Assembly (NCBI RefSeq): GCF_014636865.1
Contig: NZ_BMER01000001.1
Location: 2,530,718-2,594,717 of the forward strand
From: Parapedobacter pyrenivorans
GTDB lineage: Bacteria; Bacteroidota; Bacteroidia; Sphingobacteriales; Sphingobacteriaceae
Direction: 5' to 3'
Length of the DNA stretch: 64,000 bases
Shown: piece after piece, positions 17,373 through 25,544 of the stretch
Numbering within the stretch: the stretch's first letter is position 1
How the letters are laid out: each line of letters begins with the position of its first letter
The notes under the pieces: model-generated
Told to the model about the DNA's origin: nothing
The model's database searches: none
Seen by the model: the letters and a program-made list of their open reading frames with translations, nothing else
Translations under genes and position numbers: made by a program

Positions 17373-18845
17373 ATGAAGAAAGACGAAATGATTGCGAAAG
17401 AGGTAGCGAACGCCCGTCTATTCCAAAACAGGCGGCAGTTTCTCTCACGGCTGAGCATCGGTATTGGAAGTGCGGCGTTGGGCTCATTGCTGATACCGGA
17501 CTTGTTTTCTGGCGGTGGTGTGGATGAAGAAGGGCTGATGGCGAGGCTTCCGGAATTTGCCCCGAAGGCAAAGCGGGTGATTTACCTGTTTCAGAGTGGA
17601 GGGGTGTCCCAACTGGAGTCGTTCGATCCGAAACCCAAGCTACGGGAAATGATGGGACAGGACCTGCCGGAATCGATACGTGGAGGACAACGGCTCACGG
17701 GCATGACGGCCGGCCAGGCAACTTTTCCCCTGGTGGGTTCATACTATGATTTTGCGCAATATGGCAAGAGTGGGGCATGGGTAAGCTCGGTATTTCCTCA
17801 TATGGCCAACGTGGTAGACGATCTGTGCATTATTCGTTCGCTTCATACCGATGCAATCAACCACGATCCAGCCATCACGTTTTTCCAAACGGGTGCGCAG
17901 CAGGGTAATCGCCCCAGTATGGGCGCGTGGCTAAGCTACGGGCTGGGCAGCGACAATCAAAACCTGCCGGCATTCTGCGTACTCGTGTCTAAAGGAAAGG
18001 GCAATGGGCAGGGGGTTTACTCCAAACTATGGACCAACGGCTTTCTGGATTCGGTGCATCAGGGGGTGCAGTTCATGGGCGGACCAGACCCGGTACTGTA
18101 TCTCAGTGATCCTCCGGGCACGGACCGCATGAGCCGGCGGGCCATGTTTGATAAACTGGCGGAGCTGAACAGCCTGCAGTTTGAAGCGTTTGGCGACCCC
18201 GAAATCACGGCAAAAGTGCAGCAGTACGAAATGGCCTACCGCATGCAAACGTCCGTGCCGGAAGTGACCGACCTCTCAAAGGAGCCGGACCACATCGTTA
18301 AACTATACGGGCCCGACTGCCTTGTGCCGGGTACCTATGCGGCCAATTGCCTGTTGGCACGTAAGTTATCTGAAAATGGTGTGCGCTTTGTACAATTATA
18401 CCATCAGGGCTGGGACCAGCACGGCGGCTTGCCATACGAGATGGCCATGCAGGCCAAAGACGTAGACCAAGCGTCGGCCGCGTTGATTACGGATCTGAAG
18501 CAACGGGGGCTGCTGGATGAAACACTCGTGATCTGGGGGGGGGAATTCGGGCGGACAAACTATTGCCAGGGTAATCTGGAATACAACAACTATGGCCGGG
18601 ATCACCACCCACGCTGTTTTAGTGTGTGGATGGCCGGAGGCGGTGTGAAACCGGGAATGGTATATGGTGAAACGGACGAATTTGGCTATAACATTGTAAA
18701 GGATCCCGTGCACGTACATGATTTCCATGCCACCATCTTACACCAATTGGGGCTCAATCATGAGAAATTGACGTATCGGCACTTGGGCAGGCGCTATCGC
18801 CTCACCGATGTTGCCGGTACTGTGGTGAACGATATTCTGGTGTAA
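17373..18845 (+). CDS. DUF1501 protein (Tat-exported, alkaline phosphatase/sulfatase-like fold)
   Basis: A 490-residue DUF1501 protein, the usual partner of DUF1549/DUF1553 proteins. A twin-arginine signal is at about 20-45 (NRRQFLSRLSIGIGSAALGS). Characteristic stretches are KRVIYLFQSGGVSQLESFDPKP, the LHTDAINHDPAITFFQTG histidine/asparagine motif, HQGWDQHGGL, WGGEFGRTNYCQG and GRDHHPRCFSVWMAGGG. These resemble the metal-binding pattern of the alkaline phosphatase/sulfatase superfamily, but no enzymatic activity has been firmly assigned. It starts 43 bases after the DUF1553 gene and ends 8 bases before the next gene, indicating co-transcription. Confidence 0.92.
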   Translation: MKKDEMIAKEVANARLFQNRRQFLSRLSIGIGSAALGSLLIPDLFSGGGVDEEGLMARLPEFAPKAKRVIYLFQSGGVSQLESFDPKPKLREMMGQDLPESIRGGQRLTGMTAGQATFPLVGSYYDFAQYGKSGAWVSSVFPHMANVVDDLCIIRSLHTDAINHDPAITFFQTGAQQGNRPSMGAWLSYGLGSDNQNLPAFCVLVSKGKGNGQGVYSKLWTNGFLDSVHQGVQFMGGPDPVLYLSDPPGTDRMSRRAMFDKLAELNSLQFEAFGDPEITAKVQQYEMAYRMQTSVPEVTDLSKEPDHIVKLYGPDCLVPGTYAANCLLARKLSENGVRFVQLYHQGWDQHGGLPYEMAMQAKDVDQASAALITDLKQRGLLDETLVIWGGEFGRTNYCQGNLEYNNYGRDHHPRCFSVWMAGGGVKPGMVYGETDEFGYNIVKDPVHVHDFHATILHQLGLNHEKLTYRHLGRRYRLTDVAGTVVNDILV

Positions 18846-18853
18846 GGGAAACG

Positions 18854-21010
18854 ATGAGAACCATCCATGCGCTGCTGCTGAACCTGCTGATCGGACTTAA
18901 TGTATTTATCCTTTTTTTCCTGCTGTTCGAAAGTAGGATTGTTGTGTCTCCCGCGTTGCAGGTGTTAGGGCGGGGGCATCCATTGTTTCTGCATTTTCCG
19001 ATTGTGTTACTGGTGCTGGCATGGGGGTTGTCCTGGTTTGGCGACCGGCTGGGGATTCCGCAAAACGCGGCCAAGCGGTTTATATACGTATTGCTGTTTG
19101 CCAGCGCCTGGAGCGCTGCCATCACCGTGGTAGCGGGGCTGCTGCTCGCTAAAGAAGGTGGGTATGAGGGTAGTGGCTTTTTGTGGCATAAATGGATGGG
19201 TGTGGTATTGTGCTTTTTAGCTAACGGCTTGCTGTGGTACTATCGATGGAGTACGGAACGCGCAGGCCGCCATCACCGGTTTTTCCTGGCGGGACTGAGC
19301 CTTTCGCTGGTTGTATTGCTGGTAGCGGGGCATCAGGGTGCCGGGTTGACCCATGGTGATGATTTCCTGTTTGAACCCCTGCGTGACAACAGGCAGAAAA
19401 CGTTGGACATGGCGACAGCGGTAGTGTACCAAGACCTGGTTTACCCCATCTTGAAGGCGAAATGTTTGAGCTGCCACAGCACGAACAAGGCGAAGGGTGA
19501 CCTCGTGCTGGCGGATACGGCTTCTTTGATGAAGGGGGGTGAAAATGGGCCTGTACTGGTAAAGGGCTCGGTAGGAGAAAGCCTGATGATGCAACGACTA
19601 TTGCTGGATCTGGATCATGAACATCGCATGCCGCCGAAGGGTAAACCACAGCTGACATCGGAGGAGTTGGCCCTAATTGATGCCTGGATTGCGTCCGGTG
19701 CTGATTTTAATATCCCACTGGCGGAATTGCCCCCCAACGATACCATCCGCTACCTGGTCGCTACGCTGTATGATGCGGCTGAAGAGACGTTTGATTTTGC
19801 AGCCGCGGATGCCGAAATAATTGAAAAATTGAATAGCCCTTATCGGGTTGTCAAGCCGCTGGCACAGACCTCGCCTGCATTGGCTGTTGGTTATTTTGGA
19901 AAGGCATTTTACAACGACCGGTCATTGCGGGAGCTGGAGCCCATTAACCAGCAGGTGGTTTCGTTAACGCTGAGCGGAATGCCATTGACCGGGGGCGACC
20001 GTGATGTATTGGGTGCTTTTGCTAACCTGCGGGAGCTAATGCTAAACGGTACTCCTGTGGATGATAGCTGGAGCGAGATGCTTTCCCAGCTTTCGAAACT
20101 GCAATCCGTTAGCCTAAGCAGTACAGACATGACCGAAGCTGGCCTGACCAAAGTGCTATCCGCACCGGCGCTACGGACGGTGTACGTGTGGAATACGGGG
20201 ATTGATGCAGCTGCGCTAGAGCGGCTCCAGCAACAATACAAGCACGTACGCATTGAGCGTGGCTACGTAGACGACGGTAGCACGGTACTGCCATTGAATG
20301 ACCCGATTATAACCCCGGTAAGCAAGTTTTTCAATGATAAGATACAGGTAACGTTAGCCCATCCGGTGACTGGCGTTGAACTCCGTTATACCCTTGATGG
20401 CGCTGAGCCCGACAGTGTGCATTCAATGATCTACAAAGCTCCGTTTGATGTCGCCGCGTCTACCGTGGTGCGGGTGAAAGGGTATAAGGCTGGATGGCTT
20501 TCGAGCAGGGAGATAAAACGGGCTTTCCACCGATCCGCCCACAGCCCTGCCAAGGTTGTTCTGTTGAGCCAACCGGATCCGCGATATAAAGGAAGGGGTG
20601 CATACTCGTTGTATGACTTGGAAAGCGGGAGCAACAATCATGCAGACGGAAAATGGCTAGGATCTCATGGTCGGCCGATAATTGCTTCCATGCATTTCGA
20701 TACGGGCATAGGCGTCGATACAATAGGCATCGATATTAAACAGGATTATGGCAGTCATATCTATCCGCCGGAATGGGTAGAAGTATGGGGCGGTGCGGAT
20801 TCGGTGAGTGCGCAATTGCTTTCCCGATTCCGTCCGGAATTGCATAAGCCAGAGCAGGTTTCGCCAACACGTTTGGTAAATGTTCCGGTAGGTGGCAAAA
20901 ATATCCGTTACCTCCGTTTAACGGTAGAGCCCTATATACCCATACCTGCGGGATATCCGGCGAACGGCAACCCCGCCTGGATTTTCGCAGACGAAATCAC
21001 TGTTCGGTAG
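18854..21010 (+). CDS. DUF2231-type membrane protein fused to cytochrome c, LRR-like, hexosaminidase-C-like and discoidin-like domains
   Basis: A 718-residue multidomain membrane protein. Residues about 5-165 hold four or more transmembrane helices resembling DUF2231 (HPLFLHFPIVLLVLAWG). A Planctomycete-type haem domain follows (about 195-290; CLSCH at 204, MPPKGKPQLT). Next is a leucine-rich-repeat-like stretch (about 365-460; LSGMPLTGGDRDVLG, LRELMLNGTPV, LQSVSLSSTDM). Then comes a beta segment like the chitobiase/hexosaminidase C-terminal domain (about 490-550; ELRYTLDGAEPDS). A C-terminal part resembling a discoidin-type carbohydrate-binding fold completes it. It is the last gene of the long plus-strand locus; a hairpin terminator follows. 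Likely role: a membrane cytochrome that joins periplasmic sugar oxidation to the quinone pool or terminal oxidases (inferred). Confidence 0.83.
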   Translation: MRTIHALLLNLLIGLNVFILFFLLFESRIVVSPALQVLGRGHPLFLHFPIVLLVLAWGLSWFGDRLGIPQNAAKRFIYVLLFASAWSAAITVVAGLLLAKEGGYEGSGFLWHKWMGVVLCFLANGLLWYYRWSTERAGRHHRFFLAGLSLSLVVLLVAGHQGAGLTHGDDFLFEPLRDNRQKTLDMATAVVYQDLVYPILKAKCLSCHSTNKAKGDLVLADTASLMKGGENGPVLVKGSVGESLMMQRLLLDLDHEHRMPPKGKPQLTSEELALIDAWIASGADFNIPLAELPPNDTIRYLVATLYDAAEETFDFAAADAEIIEKLNSPYRVVKPLAQTSPALAVGYFGKAFYNDRSLRELEPINQQVVSLTLSGMPLTGGDRDVLGAFANLRELMLNGTPVDDSWSEMLSQLSKLQSVSLSSTDMTEAGLTKVLSAPALRTVYVWNTGIDAAALERLQQQYKHVRIERGYVDDGSTVLPLNDPIITPVSKFFNDKIQVTLAHPVTGVELRYTLDGAEPDSVHSMIYKAPFDVAASTVVRVKGYKAGWLSSREIKRAFHRSAHSPAKVVLLSQPDPRYKGRGAYSLYDLESGSNNHADGKWLGSHGRPIIASMHFDTGIGVDTIGIDIKQDYGSHIYPPEWVEVWGGADSVSAQLLSRFRPELHKPEQVSPTRLVNVPVGGKNIRYLRLTVEPYIPIPAGYPANGNPAWIFADEITVR

Positions 21011-21051
21011 CGTCAACCGGTAGAAGAGCAAAAAATCAAGTACATCGTTTG

Positions 21052-21075
21052 AAAAGCACTGGAAACAGGCTTTTT
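21052..21075 (+). terminator. Rho-independent terminator closing the sugar-oxidation locus
   Basis: AAAAGC (21052-21057) and CTG (21059-21061) pair with CAG and GCTTTT across a GAAA loop, with a single bulged A at 21058, and run into five T residues. It lies 41 bases after the DUF2231-cytochrome gene. Read from the other strand the stem is followed by only four T, so it may also help end the LacI gene transcript weakly. Confidence 0.7.
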
Positions 21076-21116
21076 AATGGCCAATGTTGCGTCGGGTTTG
21101 AAAGTTTTGCAGTAAA

Positions 21117-21130
21117 CATTCAATTGAATG
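21117..21130. repeat. Perfect 14-base palindrome between converging gene ends
   Basis: CATTCAATTGAATG is exactly self-complementary. It lies 10 bases beyond the 3' end of the LacI-type regulator gene and 41 bases past the terminator hairpin. It has even symmetry and a length suitable for a LacI-type operator, but it is at the 3' rather than the 5' end of the regulator gene. Function unknown. Confidence 0.5.
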
Positions 21131-21139
21131 GGGCTTTCT

Positions 21140-22165
21140 TTACCTTTGTTTATAACTGGAGAAAACCTGCAATTCACAAGGTAGTTTAACAAGCTGGGGT
21201 TGGTATCCTGTTTGCGGATGGTTGACCAAGTCCAATAACAATAAACCTGCTTTTTGCCCGATTTCAAAGGGTTGTTCTTTGAGTGAAGCGAGGGGAGGGC
21301 GTTCCAGGTATTGGATCATTGGATTGGAACCGTAGCCAATCAGTTCGATGGAATCGGCTCTTGTGGCAAAGTCCCGTCGTAGGCAGCTAAGCGCATCAAG
21401 CATCACCTGATCCTTGAATGCAAGGATGGCGGTAGGTGGTTTGTCGAGCTGCATTAATCGGCGCGTGGCTTGGAAGTTGCTTTCTTGGGTAAAGTCACTT
21501 TCCTGAACGAGTGATTTGTCGAAAGGAATCCGGTGCTGGATCAGTCCATCGCGATACCCAAGAAACCGATCCCGGCTCGTCGTCCAATAGGATGAGGCAT
21601 TGATGAAACCGATACGTTTGTGCATTCGGGATACAAAAAAGGCGATAGCATCGATGGAACCGGTATACACATCACTGCAAACACAATGATATTCCTCATT
21701 GATGGGTTTGCGCATGAAATACACAATGGGTGTGCCAGACTGGACAAACTCATTGATATGGGTGGTGTCCACAGTTTCCCGCGATATCGCAATAATCAAC
21801 CCATCTACACGGTTGCTTTGCATGGTGAGCAAGAGTTCTTTTTCCCGTTGGAGGCTTTCGTGGCTCTGGCCGATCAGTACGTTGTATCCATTGTCATAGG
21901 CGAACTTTTCAAAGCCTTCCACGGCGGCGACATAAAAATGGTCGAGCATGCTGGGTATGAGGATGCCCAGCGTAAACGATTTTTGTTGTTTGAACCGAAT
22001 AGCTGTCTGATTGGGAACGAAATGGAGTTGTTCAGCAAGTTTCTTGACGCGTTCTTTGGTGGTCACGCCGATGTTAGGATGATCCCGGAGTGCTTTCGAA
22101 ACAGTGGACGGTGAAAGTTTCAATGCTAACGCAATATCCTTGATGGTAGCTCGCTTGTGGTCCAT
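21140..22165 (-). CDS. LacI-family transcriptional regulator
   Basis: A 341-residue LacI/GalR-type regulator when started at 22165 (MDHKRATIKDIALALKLSPS); the reading frame extends 43 codons upstream but that stretch is not part of the family. The helix-turn-helix is at about 6-26 (TIKDIALALKLSPSTVSKAL), followed by the hinge region and a periplasmic-binding-protein-like effector domain beginning LGILIPSMLDHFYVAAVEG. Such proteins bind a sugar or sugar acid and repress or activate neighbouring genes. It is divergent from the isomerase + Gfo/Idh/MocA pair and convergent with the long operon, so either could be its target; the divergent pair is the more likely one. No operator could be identified with certainty. 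Confidence 0.95.
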   Translation of the reverse strand: MDHKRATIKDIALALKLSPSTVSKALRDHPNIGVTTKERVKKLAEQLHFVPNQTAIRFKQQKSFTLGILIPSMLDHFYVAAVEGFEKFAYDNGYNVLIGQSHESLQREKELLLTMQSNRVDGLIIAISRETVDTTHINEFVQSGTPIVYFMRKPINEEYHCVCSDVYTGSIDAIAFFVSRMHKRIGFINASSYWTTSRDRFLGYRDGLIQHRIPFDKSLVQESDFTQESNFQATRRLMQLDKPPTAILAFKDQVMLDALSCLRRDFATRADSIELIGYGSNPMIQYLERPPLASLKEQPFEIGQKAGLLLLDLVNHPQTGYQPQLVKLPCELQVFSSYKQR

Positions 22166-22312
22166 CGGGCTAATATAATGAAACCTGCATAAATTGCCAT
22201 AAATAAATGGACATGGGTAATTTACGCAAGCTTTATTGCCAATAAAAAAGCAAATGGAAATCTGGAACAGAAGAAAATGACCAAATATATTCAATCAGTT
22301 AGTTAAACATTA

Positions 22313-23170
22313 ATGGAAACGAGAAGAACATTCATTCAAAAAGGATTATTAGGAGTATCAGCTGCCACCGTTATCGGGCCCTTGGCTGCATCGGCCTATT
22401 CAACGAGCCGGGAAGGCGAGAAGACGTATCGCAACGATCGATTTGATTTGGGTATTGCGGGATATAGCTTTGTGCATTTCGGCTTGGATGAATCATTGGC
22501 GATGATGAAACGAATGGACGTACACTACCTTTGTATTAAGGACTTTCACCTCCCGTTAACGAGCACCGATGTTGAAATAGCGGCGTTCCATCAAAAGTTG
22601 GCAGAATCGGACGTTGCCGGCTATGCCGTTGGGCCTCTTTATATGACCAAATCCAAGGCAGAGATTGACAATGCCTTTGAATATGCAAAGCGGGCAGGGG
22701 TCAAGTTGATTATTGGTATACCCAATAAAGAGGATCTGGAGTATATTGCTGGCAAAACATCCGAATACGATATCCGGTATGCGATACACAACCATGGCCC
22801 GGAAGATAAATTGTATCCGAATGCAACCAGTATTTTTGAATTAGTCAAGAACTTGGACGCCCGCATGGGTATTTGCTTCGATATGGGGCATAATATGCGC
22901 GACGGGCAGGATCCCATCCGCGATGTGGAGCGATACCACAAGCGGATATTTGATATCCACTTGAAGAACGTTACGGCTGCTACAAAAGATGGAAAGACCT
23001 GCGAGTTGGGGCGAGGCGTCATCGATATTCCTAAGTTCATCAATACCCTGCGCAACGTTGGCTATGATGGGAAGTGCAGCCTGGAATTTGAGAAGGATAT
23101 GAAAGATCCGTTAGCTGGACTTGCGGAGAGTGTGGGTTATTTTAAAGGGGTATCAGACGCTTCGGCATAA
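22313..23170 (+). CDS. Exported sugar phosphate isomerase/epimerase-fold protein
   Basis: A 285-residue AP-endonuclease-2-type TIM-barrel protein with a Tat-like N-terminus (TRRTFIQKGLLGVSAATVIG). Fold landmarks are the early FDLGIAGYSF strand, IRYAIHNHGPED, ICFDMGHNMRDG, IFDIHLKNV and the late glutamate in CSLEFEKDM, giving the His/Asp/His/Glu metal-ligand pattern of the family. It is the first gene of a small plus-strand unit facing the LacI regulator, and is followed 50 bases later by a Gfo/Idh/MocA gene. The arrangement copies 4504-6825 in reversed order. Similarity to known keto-glycoside hydrolases/epimerases is inferred from context; substrate unknown. Confidence 0.87.
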   Translation: METRRTFIQKGLLGVSAATVIGPLAASAYSTSREGEKTYRNDRFDLGIAGYSFVHFGLDESLAMMKRMDVHYLCIKDFHLPLTSTDVEIAAFHQKLAESDVAGYAVGPLYMTKSKAEIDNAFEYAKRAGVKLIIGIPNKEDLEYIAGKTSEYDIRYAIHNHGPEDKLYPNATSIFELVKNLDARMGICFDMGHNMRDGQDPIRDVERYHKRIFDIHLKNVTAATKDGKTCELGRGVIDIPKFINTLRNVGYDGKCSLEFEKDMKDPLAGLAESVGYFKGVSDASA

Positions 23171-23220
23171 CTCGATAAATTAACAAATAAAGAGCTTTTT
23201 CAATCAATAAATCAAGTTAG

Positions 23221-24645
23221 ATGAACAAGAACGAATATTCAAGAAGAATTTTCCTTAAACAAGCAATGCTGGCTTCCGCTGCGGCAGCCATGGCTCCAAG
23301 CTTGCTGATGGCTAAACCTAAATTAGCAGCTGCCAATGAACGTGTTAACTTAGCTTGTATAGGTATCGGAAACCGGGGCGGCGAAATCATCCGTGAGCTA
23401 TATGCGACGGGGTTGGCAAATATCGTCGCCTTGTGTGATGTAGATATGGGAGCACCGCATACCGCTAAAGTGTTGGAGCAATTCCCTGATGTACCCCGTT
23501 TTCAGGATTTCAGGCAGCTATTCGATAAGATGGGGAGCCAGATTGATGCAGTATCAATCGGCGTTCCCGATCATTCGCATTTTCCAATTACCATGCATGC
23601 CATGGGATTGGGTAAGCATGTCTATGTGGAGAAGCCGTTAGCTCGTACATTCCAGGAGTGTGAATTGCTTATGGAAGCCGCTCGGAAATACAAAAATGTA
23701 GTTACTCAAATGGGCAACCAAGGGCATTCAGACGCCAATTATTTTCAGTTCAAGGCATGGGTGGACGCAGGCATCATCAAAGATGTGACAGCGATGACGG
23801 CACACATGAATTCGCCGCGTCGCTGGCATGGGTGGGATCCCAATATCAAATCGTTTCCCCCCGCGCAACAGATTCCAGACTCGTTAGATTGGGATTTATG
23901 GCACTCAGCTATTGCCCAGCAGCATGATTTTAATAAAGACTATATCAATGGGCAGTGGCGTTGCTGGTATGATTTCGGGATGGGCGCATTAGGAGACTGG
24001 GGAGCGCATATCATTGACACCGCCCATGAGTTTTTGGATTTGGGTCTACCCTATGAGGTGGAATGCACGAAGGCCACGGGGCATAACGACTTTTTCTTCC
24101 CGATGTCATCTACAATTGTGTTCAGGTTCCCGAAACGCAAACGAATGCCTGCGCTTGATATTACGTGGTATGACGGATTGGACAACCTGCCACCGATTCC
24201 CGAAGGTTATGGCGTATCCGGATTAGACCCCAATATCCCGCCACCCAGCACGGGCAAGCTCGAACCGGTGAAACTGAACCCCGGTAAAATCATTTATGGT
24301 AAGGAATTGACCTTCAAAGGCGGTTCGCATGGCAGCACACTCTCCATTATCCCCGAAGAGAAAGCCAAAGATATGGCTTCACAATTGCCGGAAGTGCCGG
24401 TTAGTCCTTCCAATCACTTTGCTAATTTTCTGAAAGCCTGCAAAGGAGAGGAAAAGACCCGTTCACCGTTTGAAGTCTCAGGACCATTGAGCCAAGTGTT
24501 TTCCCTGGGCGTGTTGGCCCAAAAGCTAAACACCAAACTGGAATTTAACCGGAGGAAGAAAGAAATCACCAATAACAAGATGGCCAACGAATTGTTGATG
24601 GGCCCGCCACCCCGCAAGGGCTGGGAGCAATATTACCAGGTTTAA
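23221..24645 (+). CDS. Tat-exported Gfo/Idh/MocA-family oxidoreductase
   Basis: A 474-residue Gfo/Idh/MocA oxidoreductase with a twin-arginine signal (SRRIFLKQAMLASAAAAM). The Rossmann motif is NLACIGIGNRGGE, and the EKP signature contains Lys138 (VYVEKPLAR). Other family phrases include QMGNQGHSD, the GALGDWGAHIIDTAHEFLDLG active-site segment and the long GFO/IDH/MocA-type C-terminal domain ending in GPPPRKGWEQYYQV. It is longer than the 4504-5808 paralogue and belongs to the group with a C-terminal extension common in Bacteroidota sugar loci. It is predicted to oxidise a sugar or glycoside in the periplasm. A strong hairpin follows the stop codon. Confidence 0.9.
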   Translation: MNKNEYSRRIFLKQAMLASAAAAMAPSLLMAKPKLAAANERVNLACIGIGNRGGEIIRELYATGLANIVALCDVDMGAPHTAKVLEQFPDVPRFQDFRQLFDKMGSQIDAVSIGVPDHSHFPITMHAMGLGKHVYVEKPLARTFQECELLMEAARKYKNVVTQMGNQGHSDANYFQFKAWVDAGIIKDVTAMTAHMNSPRRWHGWDPNIKSFPPAQQIPDSLDWDLWHSAIAQQHDFNKDYINGQWRCWYDFGMGALGDWGAHIIDTAHEFLDLGLPYEVECTKATGHNDFFFPMSSTIVFRFPKRKRMPALDITWYDGLDNLPPIPEGYGVSGLDPNIPPPSTGKLEPVKLNPGKIIYGKELTFKGGSHGSTLSIIPEEKAKDMASQLPEVPVSPSNHFANFLKACKGEEKTRSPFEVSGPLSQVFSLGVLAQKLNTKLEFNRRKKEITNNKMANELLMGPPPRKGWEQYYQV

Positions 24646-24732
24646 ATGATAGTTGAAAGTATGTAATTGATAGTTGAAAATGAGGGATGGAAGGTTAATT
24701 TTCCACTTTTCATTTTCAACTATCATTTTTTT
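24644..24732 (+). terminator. Long hairpin terminator with an extra competing repeat copy
   Basis: A 16-base arm (24668-24683) is perfectly complementary to 24710-24725 and is followed by seven T residues (24726-24732). The loop contains a smaller GGAA/TTCC pairing. The core TGATAGTTGAAA also occurs once more just upstream (24647-24658), directly after the stop codon of the preceding gene, so the 3' arm could pair with either copy. The hairpin ends the two-gene sugar unit. Confidence 0.75.
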
Positions 24733-24749
24733 AAAATAGATTCACCTCC

Positions 24750-25544
24750 ATGATTGGAAGGTGTCTCATACTCCTCCTAATCTCCTATGAAAGCATCGCC
24801 CAAACCTATACAGGTCCAAACTACCAGGCCATGGGTCATACGGGTACCGCCTTACAGGGGATTTATAGCCTGACCGCCAACCCAGCTGGTCTGACAGGGT
24901 TGCAGCGTACTGAAATAGGCCTTAACTATCAACACCATTTCTTGACAACAGCCATTACTACACAGGCGGCCTTGGTGGGCGTGCCTACTCGTCTGGGAAC
25001 ATTCGGATTGGCTGTAAGCCGATACGGACTGAAGCGAGCATACGACGATACAAAGGCCGGTTTCTCTTTTGCGAGACAGTTTGGGCCCCGATTTTCCGTT
25101 GGTATGATGGCCAGCTACCACCAACTTTACATACCGAATTATTTGTACACATTTTCCCTATCGGTAGATATGGGGGTACAGTACCATTTTGAACAGGGTT
25201 CCATCATCGGATTTCAATACACCAATCTAGGCAACACGGGCTATGGTGTGGATGCATACGGCGTTATTCCGTCGTTCATGCGGATTGGGTTGAGCTATCC
25301 GCTGAAGGAAGTGATTATCACCGCCGATGTGGCGTATCAAACAGCTCGTGCCTTAGGAGGGCATTTCGGAGTTGAATACCGTATAGGTGAAATCCTGTGT
25401 TTGCGGGGTGGAGTATCCATCAACCCCATGCAACAACATGCTGGTTTTGGTGTCCGCTGGTTCCGCTTTGTGTTCGATGCTGCGGCCACATTTCACCCTC
25501 GCCTGGGCACGTCGCCCCAAATTGGTGTATGCTATGCATTTTAG
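24750..25544 (+). CDS. PorV/PorQ-like outer-membrane beta-barrel protein
   Basis: A 264-residue predicted outer-membrane barrel. A short signal sequence (MIGRCLILLLISYESIAQ) is followed by NYQAMGHTGTALQGIYSLTANPAGLTGL, the N-terminal pattern of the PorV/PorQ/UPF0164-FadL-like group in which a small helix plugs the barrel. The remainder is alternating strands (FSVGMMASYHQLYIPN, GVQYHFEQGSIIGFQYTN) and it ends in an aromatic residue, as outer-membrane proteins do. It overlaps the next gene by 11 bases, so the two are probably translationally coupled. A role in type IX secretion or as a DNA- or lipid-related channel cannot be decided from sequence. Confidence 0.7.
   Translation: MIGRCLILLLISYESIAQTYTGPNYQAMGHTGTALQGIYSLTANPAGLTGLQRTEIGLNYQHHFLTTAITTQAALVGVPTRLGTFGLAVSRYGLKRAYDDTKAGFSFARQFGPRFSVGMMASYHQLYIPNYLYTFSLSVDMGVQYHFEQGSIIGFQYTNLGNTGYGVDAYGVIPSFMRIGLSYPLKEVIITADVAYQTARALGGHFGVEYRIGEILCLRGGVSINPMQQHAGFGVRWFRFVFDAAATFHPRLGTSPQIGVCYAF

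Noticed and set aside
22166-22294. 43-codon upstream extension of the LacI regulator
   Set aside because: The family N-terminus begins at the ATG at 22165 with the HTH directly after; the extension is AT-rich, hydrophobic and covers the divergent promoter region.
25387-25533. N-terminal extension of the HhH-barrel frame
   Set aside because: It overlaps the preceding barrel gene almost entirely; a proper signal peptide begins at 25534.
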